Shown: positions 11,716-23,076, numbered from the stretch's first letter. The stretch: 64,000 nucleotides of DNA from Panorpa germanica (GCA_963678705.1 CAVMBN010000158.1:248001-312000), one strand, 5' to 3'. Numbers and translations are program-made. The notes: generated from the sequence alone by a model not told the origin.

Positions 11716-12367
11716 AAACTGCCGGAACCTTATAAAATTTTACAAGCAAATTTTAATCAGGCAAGTGACGTTTTCTAAATTTTCCTAAAAATTCTCAGTG
11801 TACGGCAATAGCTACATTTAGTATATGTATGCAAGAATTAATTACATTAATAGCTGGACCACCTCAGTATTGGATTATATTTTAATACTAGGAGACAATT
11901 GTTATCGAAAAAGTTTAAAACCCGGTTGTCACCCTTTTCCTATTAATTGAGGAGATTATTCCAAATATATCTATTGGTAATGGTGCTACATGTAAAATTA
12001 ATTATGATCTTATGGACACTGCTCAAGGTGATCTTAACTCATTGACAAATGACTTTTTAGAAAATTTCTTTAAAAAATTCAATAACGGATTATTCACTAC
12101 ATGCAGTCAAACATTTTCAATTTCAAACAAGACAGCCTTTTCTGGATTTTTGATTCTCATTCTAGAGGTTCAAAGGGACAATCTTTTTCGAGTTCGAATG
12201 GCAAAGCAGTACTATTGTGCTATACACATTTAAGTGATTTAGTTGATTTAATTAAATACAATTTTCGGGATTCTGGAGGTCTTCGCGTTTTACAATTAAT
12301 CCAATTACCGTGGATAGTTTTACCGGAAATATTGATATTTCTGAAATATTTCAATACAATTACTTAA
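11716..12367 (+). pseudogene. Second cysteine protease-like domain, frameshifted
   Basis: The same landmarks as copy 1 recur in order: QCTAIATFSIC (~11,790), LDYILILGDNCY (~11,870), LFTTCSQTFSI (~12,090) and LFWIFDSHSRG (~12,135). They fall in different frames with stops between, so the unit is a decayed tandem duplicate. The second QC box resembles the classic viral motif more than copy 1 does. The stretch 12,310-12,531 is an open, Ser/Asn-rich linker. Confidence 0.6.
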
Positions 12368-12539
12368 ACCCTAATAGTGAAGTGAGTGTTATAAGCGATA
12401 GTGTCATTAAATATAGTGAAAATAGTGTAAACAGTTATAATGTAATAAGTGATACTGTTCAATTAAATGAATTACAGAAAATTAAGAACAGTGACACAAT
12501 ATCATCAAAAGAGAAAAAACCTTGGACGTAGTACTTACA

Positions 12540-13070
12540 TTTAAAAAACGAATTAGCGAAAGACTTTTGAAAAAAGTAGGCAAGACAAAGGCAAAACATT
12601 TACAAAACCAAACTTTGAAAAATAAGCAAAAAAATTGAAGGGAAACACCGAATGAGAAGGAGGAGAGCTACAAAAACTAAAAACTGTTTCAAGAAGAAAT
12701 TGATTAGCGAAACAGATGACTTAAAGCAAATTCGTTTGAAGAAACAGACTTTATTAAACAAGCAAAAATTTCAAAGAGAAACGCCAATTGAAAAAGAAGA
12801 AAGACTACAAAAACTTAAAACTGTTTTTAAGAAGAAATTAATTAGGGAAACAAATGAATTAAGCAAATTCGTTTGAAAAAAACAGTCTTTGAGAGATAGG
12901 AAAAAATTTCGAAGGGAAACGCCAAATGAAAAAGAAAACAGGCTACAAAAAGTAAAACGGCTTTTAAAAATAAGTTAATTAACGAAACAAATGAATTAAA
13001 AAAATTCGCCTCGAAAAGCAACTTTTAAGAAGTAAAACTCGACTACTACATCAAATGCAAAGAAAAAGAT
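12540..13070 (+). repeat. Basic ~135-bp coding repeats upstream of Rep
   Basis: Three to four copies of a ~45-residue unit follow each other, built round RETPxEKExRLQKL, FKKKLI(R/S)ET and LKKQxLLNKQKF. They are very rich in Lys, Arg and Glu. One copy pair is open (12,652-12,876); others are broken by stops or frame changes. Basic N-terminal repeats are common in large Helitron proteins, so this likely links the protease part to Rep and could bind nucleic acid. Confidence 0.55.
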
Positions 13071-13087
13071 AGAAGAAAAAAAAATAT

Positions 13088-15754
13088 TTGTTATTGCGCA
13101 AAAGAATTAGGTTAGCCAATGAAAAGGAAGAAGCAAAACGTAATAGATTAAACAATATAGCTTTGCAAAAGCAAAGAAAATTAGATAAAGTATTAGAAAG
13201 TGAAACACAAAATAAAGCACCCACCATATCGCAACAAACATTCAGTACAGCACTTCAAGAAATAGACGATGAAGCATTGGTAATACAACATCACTGTGGA
13301 TCTATGAATGTCATCTGTCAATTTTGCAATGCAAGACATTTCAAAAATGAAAAGCCGACAGATGGGAGATTTTCATTATGCTGTTCAAAAGGCAAAGTTT
13401 CAATTTCGAACCCTTCTAACCCTTTTCCAGAGCTGTTAATGGAATTAATGACTAATATGCATCCCCTTTCTGCCAATTTTATGGATAATATCAGAAATTA
13501 CAATAGTTCGCTTGCATTTGCTTCATTGGGAGCACATATTGATCATCGTCCAGGCACACGTGGGCCGTACTGTTTCAGGATATGTGGTCAGGTTTACCAT
13601 AGAATATCATCGGCACACCCTACAGAAGGAAAACAGCCACAATATGGTCAGCTGTATATTCTAGATCCTGATGAGGCTATATGTAAAAGAATGCAAGGCG
13701 ATGTTAACCGTAAATGCAAGAGACAACTATTTGAGCAATTGGATTCTTTAATAAGAAAAGTAAATCCATACGCTGCTGCATATAAAATGATGGCTGAAGT
13801 AGAAAGAGAGGAGATTGCAAAAGCTAATTTAGAAGGTAGAAACCCTTTTGATGTGCAGATAAATATTGTTCAGCAGCTCACAAAAGATCCACGGCGATAC
13901 AACGTGCCGTCTACTAATGAAGTAGCTTTAATTTTTACCAGCAAAGATGGATTACCACCTTCTGATAGAGACATTTGTGTCTATCAAAAAGATGGTAATC
14001 TACGTAACATAAATATTCTTAATGAAAATTGCGATCCAATGACTTATCTGTTGTTATGTCCAACCGGTGAACTCGGCCATTCGGAACATTTACTAAATGT
14101 TTCATTAGCAAGAAGAATTTCTCATCGGCAATTTTATTCTTATAAACTTAGATGCACGGGCTCTTTTAATCCATTTCTTAGTGCCGGAAAACTTACTCAA
14201 CAGTATATTGTTGACGCATATTCTAAAATCGAAGGTAATAGACTTAATTTCATACGCAACGCAAATACGCAAAAGAAATTGCGGTCAGAAATGTATCAGG
14301 GTCTCACAGATTATGTCAAAAATAAATCCATTAATGAAGGAATTATACCTGGCAGAATGGTTATTTTACCAAGTACATTTGTCGGAAGTCCACGTAGCAT
14401 GTCACAACATTATCTTGATGCTAGAAGAATTATTTGTAAATATGGTTCACCGGATTTGTTTATTACAATGACATGTAATCCCGAGTGGCCAGAAATTAAA
14501 AGTAATTTACTAAATAATCAACGAACCGAAAATCGTCCCGATTTAGTTGTAAGAGTATTTCAATTAAAAGTGAAAGAGCTCTTTGACGATCTATTGAAAA
14601 GACATATTTTCGGTAAGGTAACAGCTATCGTTTCTGTTATTGAATTTCAAAAACGCGGTTTACCTCACATTCATATTCTAATAATTTTAAATAATCAAAA
14701 TAAAATTCGAAATACGGAACTTATTAATAAAGTTGTATCTGCAGAAATTCCAGATAGTGAAACTCATCCCATTTTATTTGATGTGGTCAAGAAATGTATG
14801 ATTCACGGACCATGTGGGCCATATAATTTAAACGCTCCATGCATGAAAGACAACAAATGCAGTAAAGATTTTCCGAAATCATTTCAAGCTTCCACTTTAA
14901 CTAACAGTAACGGGTACCCTTTGTACAGACGTCGGGATAATAATTCTAAAATTGATTTTTACACTGCAAAAGGCACTATAAAACATACAGTAGATAATAG
15001 ATGGGTTGTACCGTACAATAGATTCCTTTCCTTGAAATATAGATGCCACATTAATGTTGAAATTTGCGCTTCGGTTAAAAGCGTAAAATATTTATTTAAA
15101 TATATATATAAAGGCCATGATTGTGCCAATGTTAAAATAACATCTGAAGGACAAGCACAATTAGACTGGGATGAAGTTTCATTTTACTTAGACGCGCGAT
15201 ATGTATCACCACCAGAAGCCATGTGGAGAATATTTGCATTCGATCTGCAATTTAAAACACACACTATTTATAGGTTAGCAGTTCATTTAGAAAACCAGCA
15301 AAATATTTTATTTACCGAAGGAAATGAAGAATCTGCATTAGCAAAATCTTCAGAAACTACATTAACGGCTTGGTTTAAATTAAATTCAACATCGGTAGAG
15401 GCTAAAACTTATTTGTATACGGAAATACCCGAACATTACATTTTTGATCGCAAAAAGACATGGACTTTAAGACAGCGCATAAGTCATTTGATAATTCCGA
15501 GAATGTATAGTGTTAGTCCTAAAGAAGGTGAAAGGTTTTATTTAAGGTTATTGTTGCTTCATGTACGCGGCGCTACATGTTTCAAAGACTTGCGAACTCT
15601 GAATGGAATCGAATATTCCACTTTCCACGAAACAGCAAAACAATTAGGTTTATTGAGTGATGTTACTCAATGGGATCGTTGTTTAGATGATGCTTCAATT
15701 TGTAAAATGCCCAAACAGCTACGACAGCTATTTGCTTTTATTTGTATTTTTTAA
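13088..15754 (+). CDS. Helitron Rep (HUH endonuclease) N-terminal and catalytic region
   Basis: An 888-codon open frame. A zinc-binding CQFCNARHF...CC motif lies near residues 77-100, then the Helitron-like N-terminal domain (QVYHRISSAHP, GQLYILD). The Rep catalytic His pair is in PHIHIL (residues 526-531) and the Tyr-bearing motif KYLFKYIYKGHD lies at ~667-678. A Cys-rich CMIHGPCG...PCMKDNKC segment sits between them. Together these form the rolling-circle nickase that cuts and joins Helitron ends. The ORF ends in a TAA at 15,752-15,754 right after QLFAFIC. The same frame continues without another stop into the helicase, so the protein is really one ~1,430-residue Rep/Hel with a single stop. 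The first ATG-type codon at 13,088 may not be the true start, since open basic repeats precede it. Confidence 0.85.
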   Translation: MLLRKRIRLANEKEEAKRNRLNNIALQKQRKLDKVLESETQNKAPTISQQTFSTALQEIDDEALVIQHHCGSMNVICQFCNARHFKNEKPTDGRFSLCCSKGKVSISNPSNPFPELLMELMTNMHPLSANFMDNIRNYNSSLAFASLGAHIDHRPGTRGPYCFRICGQVYHRISSAHPTEGKQPQYGQLYILDPDEAICKRMQGDVNRKCKRQLFEQLDSLIRKVNPYAAAYKMMAEVEREEIAKANLEGRNPFDVQINIVQQLTKDPRRYNVPSTNEVALIFTSKDGLPPSDRDICVYQKDGNLRNINILNENCDPMTYLLLCPTGELGHSEHLLNVSLARRISHRQFYSYKLRCTGSFNPFLSAGKLTQQYIVDAYSKIEGNRLNFIRNANTQKKLRSEMYQGLTDYVKNKSINEGIIPGRMVILPSTFVGSPRSMSQHYLDARRIICKYGSPDLFITMTCNPEWPEIKSNLLNNQRTENRPDLVVRVFQLKVKELFDDLLKRHIFGKVTAIVSVIEFQKRGLPHIHILIILNNQNKIRNTELINKVVSAEIPDSETHPILFDVVKKCMIHGPCGPYNLNAPCMKDNKCSKDFPKSFQASTLTNSNGYPLYRRRDNNSKIDFYTAKGTIKHTVDNRWVVPYNRFLSLKYRCHINVEICASVKSVKYLFKYIYKGHDCANVKITSEGQAQLDWDEVSFYLDARYVSPPEAMWRIFAFDLQFKTHTIYRLAVHLENQQNILFTEGNEESALAKSSETTLTAWFKLNSTSVEAKTYLYTEIPEHYIFDRKKTWTLRQRISHLIIPRMYSVSPKEGERFYLRLLLLHVRGATCFKDLRTLNGIEYSTFHETAKQLGLLSDVTQWDRCLDDASICKMPKQLRQLFAFICIF

Positions 15755-17389
15755 CCCTGCGATCCTAACTTATTATGGGAAAATCATAAAGTCATTTTAT
15801 GCGAGGATTATAGTTTAACTTATAACCAAGAAACTGCTCAACAGTTAGCTATCAATGATATCATTGATATTTTTAAATTACATAATTTCAATTATACTGA
15901 TTTTGGATTTCTGGAATATCGTAATGCAAATTTAGTTTTAGTTAGGGAAACATTTAACCAAGTAGAAGAATTTGAGCAAGGGGTTAATTTTAGTAGTCAA
16001 TTAAATTCAGATCAGAAAAACGTATTTGATGAAATAATGCTTTGCATAAACAACGATAATGAAGAGCAAAGATATTTCTTTATTCATGGGTCGGGTGGTT
16101 CTGGGAAAACATTTCTATATACTACTTTATTACACGTCGTACGTGGAATGGGATTAACTGCTATACCTGTCGCTTGGACAGGAATAGCAGCTATGTTACT
16201 AAAATCAGGTAGAACGATCCATTCGCAATTTAAATTGCCGGTTCCCCTAGATGGAAATTCAACTTCATCCATAAGGCACAACTCTATTGATGGGAAATTA
16301 TTAAAGTCAGCTAAGTTAATTATATGGGACGAGGTTACAATGGCGCCTTACTTTGCTTTAGATGTAGTAGATATGTGCCTTCGCGATTTAATGAAAAATA
16401 ATAAGCCATTTGGAAATAAAATCATTTTACTAGGAGGAGATTTTCGACAATGTCTTCCTGTTGTTAAACGCGGAACGGTTGCGGATATAGTTTCAACATG
16501 CATGCAAAATAGCAGTTTATGGCCACTTTTCAAAATTAAGCATCTGACAATTAATATGAGAGTTGCGCAAGAAGAAATCGATTTCAAAACGTGGTTATTA
16601 CAACTTGGAGATGGACTAATTAATGATAGTCCAGATAGTGTAGTAAACATGGTTAAAATTCCAAATAAATTCATTTCTGACAAACCATTAGTTGATGAAA
16701 TATACGGCGATATTAATTTAGTTAGTGTTGATGAATTAAAATCTCGCGTAATTTTATGTCCATTAAATGAAGACACATTACAGATTAATGAAAAAATTTT
16801 AAATTTATTGGATGGGGAACAATTTTGCTGTCTAAGTCATGACTCTGTTTCAACTGATTCTGATGCAGAACAAAATCATTTCCCAGTAGAATTTTTAAAT
16901 AGTTTGACACCATCGGGTATGCCTCCACATAAATTAAATTTAAAAATAGGTGCAATTATAATGCTCTTAAGAAATATGAATGCTAATAGTGGACTTTGTA
17001 ATGGAACCCGTTTAATTGTAAAACATATGTATACATCTGTAATAGATACAGAAATAATTACTGGAAGTCACACTGGTGATCGCGCTCTTATTCCTAAAAT
17101 AGTTTTAGCTCCTTCTGATATAAATCTTCCATTTATACTTAAAAGAGTTCAGTTTCCTGTTCGATTAGCATTTGCTATGACAATAAATAAATCACAAGGT
17201 CAAACTTTTGAAAAAGTAGGTGTTTTATTACGGGAACCCGTTTTTACTCATGGCCAATTATATGTCGCGTTTTCAAGGGTTAAATCATCCAATAATTTAA
17301 AAATTGAAACATTAACTTCTGTTACTAAATCAAAGAAAGATATATTTACATCCAATGTTGTTTATAAAAATGTACTTCTATTAGAATAG
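15755..17389 (+). CDS. Helitron PIF1-family helicase domain
   Basis: In frame with Rep after the TAA at 15,752; the first internal ATG is at 16,037. Superfamily 1 motifs appear in order: Walker A GSGGSGKTF (~16,090), motif Ia WTGIAA, Walker B LIIWDEVTM (~16,318), LLGGDFRQCLPVV (~16,430), NGTRL (~17,000), TINKSQGQTFEKVGVLL (~17,180) and VAFSRVKSSNN (~17,265). These are the motifs of PIF1/RecD-like 5'-3' helicases that end Helitron proteins. All key residues look intact. The C-terminus at 17,389 is normal for the family. A satellite array follows at once. Confidence 0.9.
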   Translation, partial: PCDPNLLWENHKVILCEDYSLTYNQETAQQLAINDIIDIFKLHNFNYTDFGFLEYRNANLVLVRETFNQVEEFEQGVNFSSQLNSDQKNVFDEIMLCINNDNEEQRYFFIHGSGGSGKTFLYTTLLHVVRGMGLTAIPVAWTGIAAMLLKSGRTIHSQFKLPVPLDGNSTSSIRHNSIDGKLLKSAKLIIWDEVTMAPYFALDVVDMCLRDLMKNNKPFGNKIILLGGDFRQCLPVVKRGTVADIVSTCMQNSSLWPLFKIKHLTINMRVAQEEIDFKTWLLQLGDGLINDSPDSVVNMVKIPNKFISDKPLVDEIYGDINLVSVDELKSRVILCPLNEDTLQINEKILNLLDGEQFCCLSHDSVSTDSDAEQNHFPVEFLNSLTPSGMPPHKLNLKIGAIIMLLRNMNANSGLCNGTRLIVKHMYTSVIDTEIITGSHTGDRALIPKIVLAPSDINLPFILKRVQFPVRLAFAMTINKSQGQTFEKVGVLLREPVFTHGQLYVAFSRVKSSNNLKIETLTSVTKSKKDIFTSNVVYKNVLLLE

Positions 17390-17471
17390 ATACCTCCAAT
17401 ACCTTTTGCTATTTGAGTTTTATAAGTAATAATATTATAATTCATCATGTTCAAGTCAAATAATAGTGTCC

Positions 17472-19010
17472 TTAAATTTTAGATTCTCTTTACGTATTTT
17501 TCTTTTGGCAGTCATTTGTTAAACAAATACTCTGATCGGGAGAGTGAGATTATCATTTAATTGCTTCTAGATAGATATAATTGAGATTTATTTTTTAAGT
17601 TCTCATTATTTTTTTATTATATAGTTCACATTAATTTTTACATAATTAAACTATTAACCTTAAAAACCTTCCATCGTCTTTACGGTTCGAAGTTATTTAC
17701 TCTTTGCGATTTCACCTGTTTTCCGTGTTTTATAAGTAATGATGTTTTATTTTATCATTTTTAACCCAAATAGTGCTTTAAATTTTAGATTCTCTTTACG
17801 TATTTTTCTATTGGCTTTCATTTGTTAAACAAATACTCTGGTCGGGAGAGTGAGATTATCATTTGATTGCTTTTAGATAGGTATAATTGAGATTTATTAT
17901 TTAAGTTCTTATTATTATTTTATTATTTACTCTTAAATTTTAGATTCTCTTTACGTATTTTTCTATTGGCTTTCATTTGTTAAACAAATACTCTGGTCGG
18001 GAGAGTGAGATTATCATTTGATTGCTTTTAGATAGGTATAATTGAGATTTATTATTTAAGTTCTTATTATTATTTTATTATTTACTCTTAAATTTTAGAT
18101 TCTCTTTACGTATTTTTCTATTGGCTTTCATTTGTTAAACAAATACTCTGGTCGGGAGAGTGAGATTATCATTTGATTACTTTTAGATAGGTATAATTGA
18201 GATTTATTATTTAAGTTCTTATTATTATTTTATTATTTGCTCTTAAATTTTAGATTCTCTTTACGTATTTTTCTATTGGCTTTCATTTGTTAAACAAATA
18301 CTCTGGTCGGGAGAGTGAGATTATCATTTGATTGCTTTTAGATAGGTATAATTGAGATTTATTATTTAAGTTCTTATTATTATTTTATTATTTACTCTTA
18401 AATTTTAGATTCTCTTTACGTATTTTTCTATTGGCTTTCATTTGTTAAACAAATACTCTGGTCGGGAGAGTGAGATTATCATTTAATTGCTTTTAGATAG
18501 GTATAATTGAGATTTATTATTTAAGTTCTTATTATTATTTTATTATTTACTCTTAAATTTTAGATTCTCTTTACGTATTTTTCTATTGGCTTTCATTTGT
18601 TAAACAAATACTCTGATCGGGAGAGTGAGATTATCATTTAATTGCTTTTAGATAGATATAATTGAGATTTATTATTTGAGTTCTCATTTTTATTTTATTA
18701 TTTACCCTTAGATGAAAGTGTTATATATATTATATTGTGTGTACGAAGCGATGTACTCTTTGCCATTTTACCTGCTTTTCGTGTTTTAATAGTAATAGTG
18801 TTATATTTCATTGTTTTCAAGCCAAATAGTAGTGTTCTTAAATTTTAAATTCTCTTTCCGTATTTTTCTTTTAGCAGTCATTTGTTAAACAAATACTCTG
18901 ATCGGGAGAGTGAGATTATCATTTAATTGCTTTTAGATAGGTATAATTGAGATTTATTATTTAAGTACTCATTATTACTTTATTATTTACTTTTAGATGT
19001 AAGTGTTATA
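17472..19010 (+). repeat. 155-bp satellite within the Helitron 3' region
   Basis: Six consecutive units start at 17,778, 17,933, 18,088, 18,243, 18,398 and 18,553, exactly 155 bp apart and nearly identical. More divergent copies start at 17,472 and 18,838. Each unit holds an odd palindrome ATTTGTTAAACAAAT followed directly by a second stem-loop candidate ACTCTGGTCGGGAGAGT. The AAATTTTAGATTCTCTTTACG start is conserved. No coding frame spans it. Tandem repeats near the 3' end are known in some rolling-circle transposons. Confidence 0.85.
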
Positions 19011-20758
19011 TATATTATATTGTATGTTATTGGCATTTTATTTGTTTTCAGATTACCACATATCCTTTTATGAATTCTTTCCTTTTTATAATCCTATGTT
19101 GGTCCTCTCCTCTCCCGACAACGAAGTTTCAAATTTATAAAATTCAGTCATATTCATATTGAAATAACTTCTACATAACTACATGCATGCTACATTATCA
19201 TATAAATAATATATTTTAAAAATTTGTTTCATATTCTTTACCTGCTCGCTGGTGTTGTCGCATGATTTATTTGATAACGTTTAGAAAAATACTCTTATTT
19301 ACAAATCATTAATCGTAATACATTTCTAAGTGTAGTCTAATGTGTAATAACTGTTACCAGATCAGTATTTTTATTACAACATTTGCAGATAAATTAACTA
19401 AAAAGAATATTTCCTTTTTAAATTATAAATTATGCTTTCATATTATTAATTATTAATACGAATATTGCTATTACAAATAATTAACATTAAATATTAATAT
19501 TAATATAGTACATATTAAGTTTTAGGTCTTTGCAACTAAGAAGTGTATAAAGTGTGTCTCGACCTACCAGTATGGAAGAATCATTTGTCTGAAATACGTT
19601 GAAAAGTAACCTAAAATACCTTTACGACACAATTATATATATCAGCATGATGATACAATCATATCATTATGCTGAGATTCTTTAAAATAACATAACATTC
19701 TCAGGTATTATGCTTTTTAAATAGATTTTTAAACAAATGAATTAATGCTTTTGATGTTGCAAAACATTATTTTTGTGTTTAATTTTTGTGAAATAACTAC
19801 TACAAACATTATTACTATTCTATATTATCATTTTATTAAAAATAAATACAATATATTCTTCATGTTGTTTAAGACGATTATGCAAGTACGATGTAAATTA
19901 ATGTTATTGTAATTTACAGAGCGAAAAAAGGGCCGTGGCAATAAGAAGATTTTAGTTGATCGTGTATATTTATAAAATACAACAAAGACCCGGCTTACGG
20001 GAAATTCATTATCTATTATTCTGATAAACAATTCAATGAAGCAGATATTAGTGCTGTTCATCACATGTACAAACTGTAAGTGCATAATTTATTTTTTTTG
20101 CATTCAGTATATTTTCTTTATTTATTTATTAAGAATGCTTCTTTTAGGAGGGGAATAATAAAGTGCTACTATTTAAATGCTAAACCTGGAATAGTAATGA
20201 GATAATAACCGCCAACATCACAGAAGACTACTGTCCTACTATCACAGAAGATGTTTTATCCACACCGATTAAGGCATGACAATCTGAAACGACAGTGCGT
20301 TAATAGCTATACGTTTATGAAGAAACAACAAAAATGATAACAACATGAAAAATACAAAGGATACTGTTTACTGGTCAATGAAGAAATAATTTTAATTATG
20401 TATATTAAAGTGTACGAAAAATGAAGACGATATATATAAATCTATATTTAATATATTTAACAGAAATATTTAAATTTAATTATGAAACATTTAAAAATTA
20501 TTATAAAACTAGAATTGTAAATTTTTTGATATGATATAATAAGTAAATCCTGTAGAATATTTGTTCCAATAAGCAATTTTAAAGTAGTAGATCATATTAT
20601 AAGATGAAATACAACATTTTCATTTTAAAATATTTATTTATTTCATGTACGAGTATGATATCTCAAAAATAGCGACAGTGCTTTTCTAATTTTAATATGA
20701 AAAATTTGAAATGAAATTACGTATTACTTTATGAAATTCAAATAATATATATTAAACA

Positions 20759-20788
20759 GACGTCGCTTTGCGACGGGGTAAAAGCTAG
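20759..20788 (+). other. Helitron 3' terminus (hairpin plus CTAG)
   Basis: A six-pair stem CGTCGC/GCGACG with a TTT loop, then GGGGTAAAAG and CTAG; the next base is T. This matches the terminal signal of Helitrons (hairpin ~10 bases before CTRR, insertion between A and T). The same hairpin with one loop change is at 7,803-7,818. Confidence 0.75.
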
Positions 20789-21079
20789 TTTACATATATA
20801 AAGTCCAGTAAGCTCATATTTCTTTACTCAGTTATATAAGTTATACATTTCTACTCGGATACAATTTTTTTAACTTATATTTAAAACATCGGCTGGCTGA
20901 CATGGTAAACTGTTAGATACCTATACGTAACGGTTAACGGACATTCAATGTTAAACACACCAGTTCTCTTAAAATCTGGTAAAACAACGTAAAACTTAAC
21001 AATCGCTCGTGATGTGCCCTATCACTAATCCCTAGATGACAGAACTTTTGGTTTGTTTTCATAATAAATTTTTTACTGA

Positions 21080-22420
21080 ATTTTTCTGTTAGTATAATCT
21101 TTTCTCCATCACTTTGTTTTTTATAGTTAATTCCATTTTTCTATTTTCTCTTTTCAGAAGTGTATTTGTATCTTGATCATCAATATCTTTAGGATTTGTT
21201 AAGTTTACAATGTTAATTGGATCATGATCTGTAGATTTATCTGGTTCAAAAACTGGATTCCTACTTAAACAGTCTGTCTCTGTATTTTTTTTCAGGGTTG
21301 TATATTTAATCAAAGTCATCTTGTGATAAATATAAAGTCAGACCACCTAGTTCTTCATCTGTTCTGTTTTTTTTGTTCATTTTTTCTAAGGGTTTGTGGT
21401 CTGAAAAAATCTAGAATTTACGTCAAATAAGCCAGAGTTTCCAGTGTTATACTGCTTCCTTTATTACCAGACATTCTAGATATATAGTTTTTTTTAAGTT
21501 GTTATTCAGTTGTGGTTGCTTTAATACTACTCCAATGTATTGTTGACTTGCATCCGTATATCTGTGTACAGGTAATGCAGGGTCAAAAATTGTTAAAACT
21601 GTTTGTGATATCTTATGGAATTCTTTTGTCCAGATAAATTTTTAGCCTTTTCGTAATAAGTTATGTAGTGGGTCAAATAATATTGTTATGTTGGGTACAT
21701 ATTCATGATAAAAGTTTTTTTTTCTCAAAAATTGTCTTATGTTTTTCTGTGATTTTGGTGTTGGAAAATAGATATTAAATTGTTATATTGGTAAAATAGA
21801 ATTGTAGAATCTATTGCGAAATAACATTTTGAAAATTTCAATCGAAATCCTTCTTGTTTTATTGCATGTAATAGTTGTAACAAATGATCAATATCAGGTC
21901 AACTGTTTTTAGAATTACCAATATATCATCTATGATGTTGATTCATTGGCCATAAAAAATGATTTTTTGAAAAATTGCAGGGAATGTTTTTAATCTGAAT
22001 TGTAAACAGGTTCAATGGAAGTGACCTTCTTGTGCTACAAATGCAGTTTCACTTTTATCTTCTATTCGTAATAGGATTGCCCAAAAATCAGAATTGATAT
22101 CTAGTTTAGAAAATCATTTACAATTTCTTGTTTTCACAACCAAATCATCAATCAAAGGAAATGCTTAAAACTGCGGAATAACTATTTTGTTTAAATCTCT
22201 AAAATCTATGCATAATCTTAATTTTTTTCTTTCTTCTTTTTTATATGCTAGGGTCACTGCGGCTGTAAAAGGACTGTATGATTCTTCTATTCTTCTTTAA
22301 TAGTTCCGTTATTTGTTGTTTTATTTCATTCTTGTCTGCTATTGTACGTTCGTCTTTTACTATAATACTATCTATTACTATAATATTTATCTATAACTAA
22401 ATCTATTTTGGCTTCATATC
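21080..22420 (-). pseudogene. pol: Gypsy-like reverse transcriptase/RNase H remnant
   Basis: Reading the minus strand from 22,420: an RT N-terminal stretch with SPFTAAVTLAYKKE, then RLCIDFRDLNKIVIPQ (~22,200), FSKLDIN (~22,110), QEGHFH and LKTFPAIFQK (~21,970). Further on are RNase H-like words YTDAS (~21,560), a block before LWLF, and NTETDCLSRNPV (~21,250). These are in order for a Ty3/gypsy pol, but many stops and frameshifts break the frame. No LTRs were found beside it. The flank 20,789-21,079 holds nothing recognisable. Confidence 0.75.
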
Positions 22421-22429
22421 CATTGACTG

Positions 22430-23025
22430 TACCAATATTGTATTTATTTATTGCAAATATTGTATTATATTTAACTATTAATTTATTTATTACATTCCTT
22501 TCTTTATTGTTTAAGTGTTGTATAGAACAATTAAAACTGTTTTTGTATATATTTTCATTGATGTTAATTTTGTATATTTTTTTTTTATATACTTTATTTT
22601 ATATACTTTTTTATACTTCACGGGCTTCTTAGGACCACGGTCATTTTTGTATATTTTATTATTTAGATTTCTATTATTGGGTTTATCTTTGTAACGTACT
22701 AAAACCCTGGAACAAAATACAGGGGGTGAGAGGGAACGTTACTAAAAATAAAACAACAAAAATAAAATTAGTATATTGGGGGCTGTAGCAAAGACTAATA
22801 TTTTAATAGTTATGACTCCTTAAAATTAGCCCATATAATTATTACTAACAAATCAGATTATATTATATAACAATTATATAACTATTATAACAAATCAGAT
22901 TAAATGATAATAAAATTAAAAACTCGAAGAATTTGTTTTCAATCTCAGATTTATAATAATTTGATCGATTGCTTAAGATAACAAAATAATGATCTAAAAA
23001 TTTATATATATATATATATATATAT

Positions 23026-23072
<47 letters not shown>
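22430..23072. repeat. AT-rich spacer ending in a TA microsatellite
   Basis: 22,430-22,995 has no gene I can support; one 74-codon open stretch is low-complexity hydrophobic and looks spurious. From ~23,000 to 23,072 the sequence is almost pure (TA)n, ending exactly at the 3' end of the neighbouring Helitron. Confidence 0.6.
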
Positions 23073-23073
<1 letters not shown>

Positions 23074-23076
23074 CAA

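Larger units (their letters stand above)
7833..20788 (+). mobile_element. Large Helitron (rolling-circle transposon)
   Basis: The element carries a Rep/PIF1-helicase gene in the plus sense and ends at 20,788 with the stem-loop CGTCGC-TTT-GCGACG, ten further bases and CTAG followed by T, the canonical Helitron 3' end. Its 5' end lies within 7,833-7,865, where the segment shared with the small Helitron starts. Length is ~13 kb. Cargo includes two cysteine-protease-like domains, basic repeats and a 155-bp satellite. Stretches without genes: 8,020-10,887 (AT-rich, one hairpin MITE at 9,224-9,478) and 19,010-20,758 (AT-rich, nothing recognised). One in-frame stop in Rep/Hel and frameshifts upstream suggest recent inactivation. 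Confidence 0.7.

Noticed and set aside
16348..16776. 142-codon minus-strand ORF inside the helicase region
   Set aside because: Antisense to the well-defined PIF1 motifs.
17472..19010. CRISPR-like array
   Set aside because: The repeat is a continuous 155-bp satellite without unique spacers, in a eukaryotic transposon.
22408..22632. 74-codon hydrophobic ORF
   Set aside because: Low-complexity AT-rich DNA gives Leu/Ile/Phe-rich frames by chance; no context supports it.
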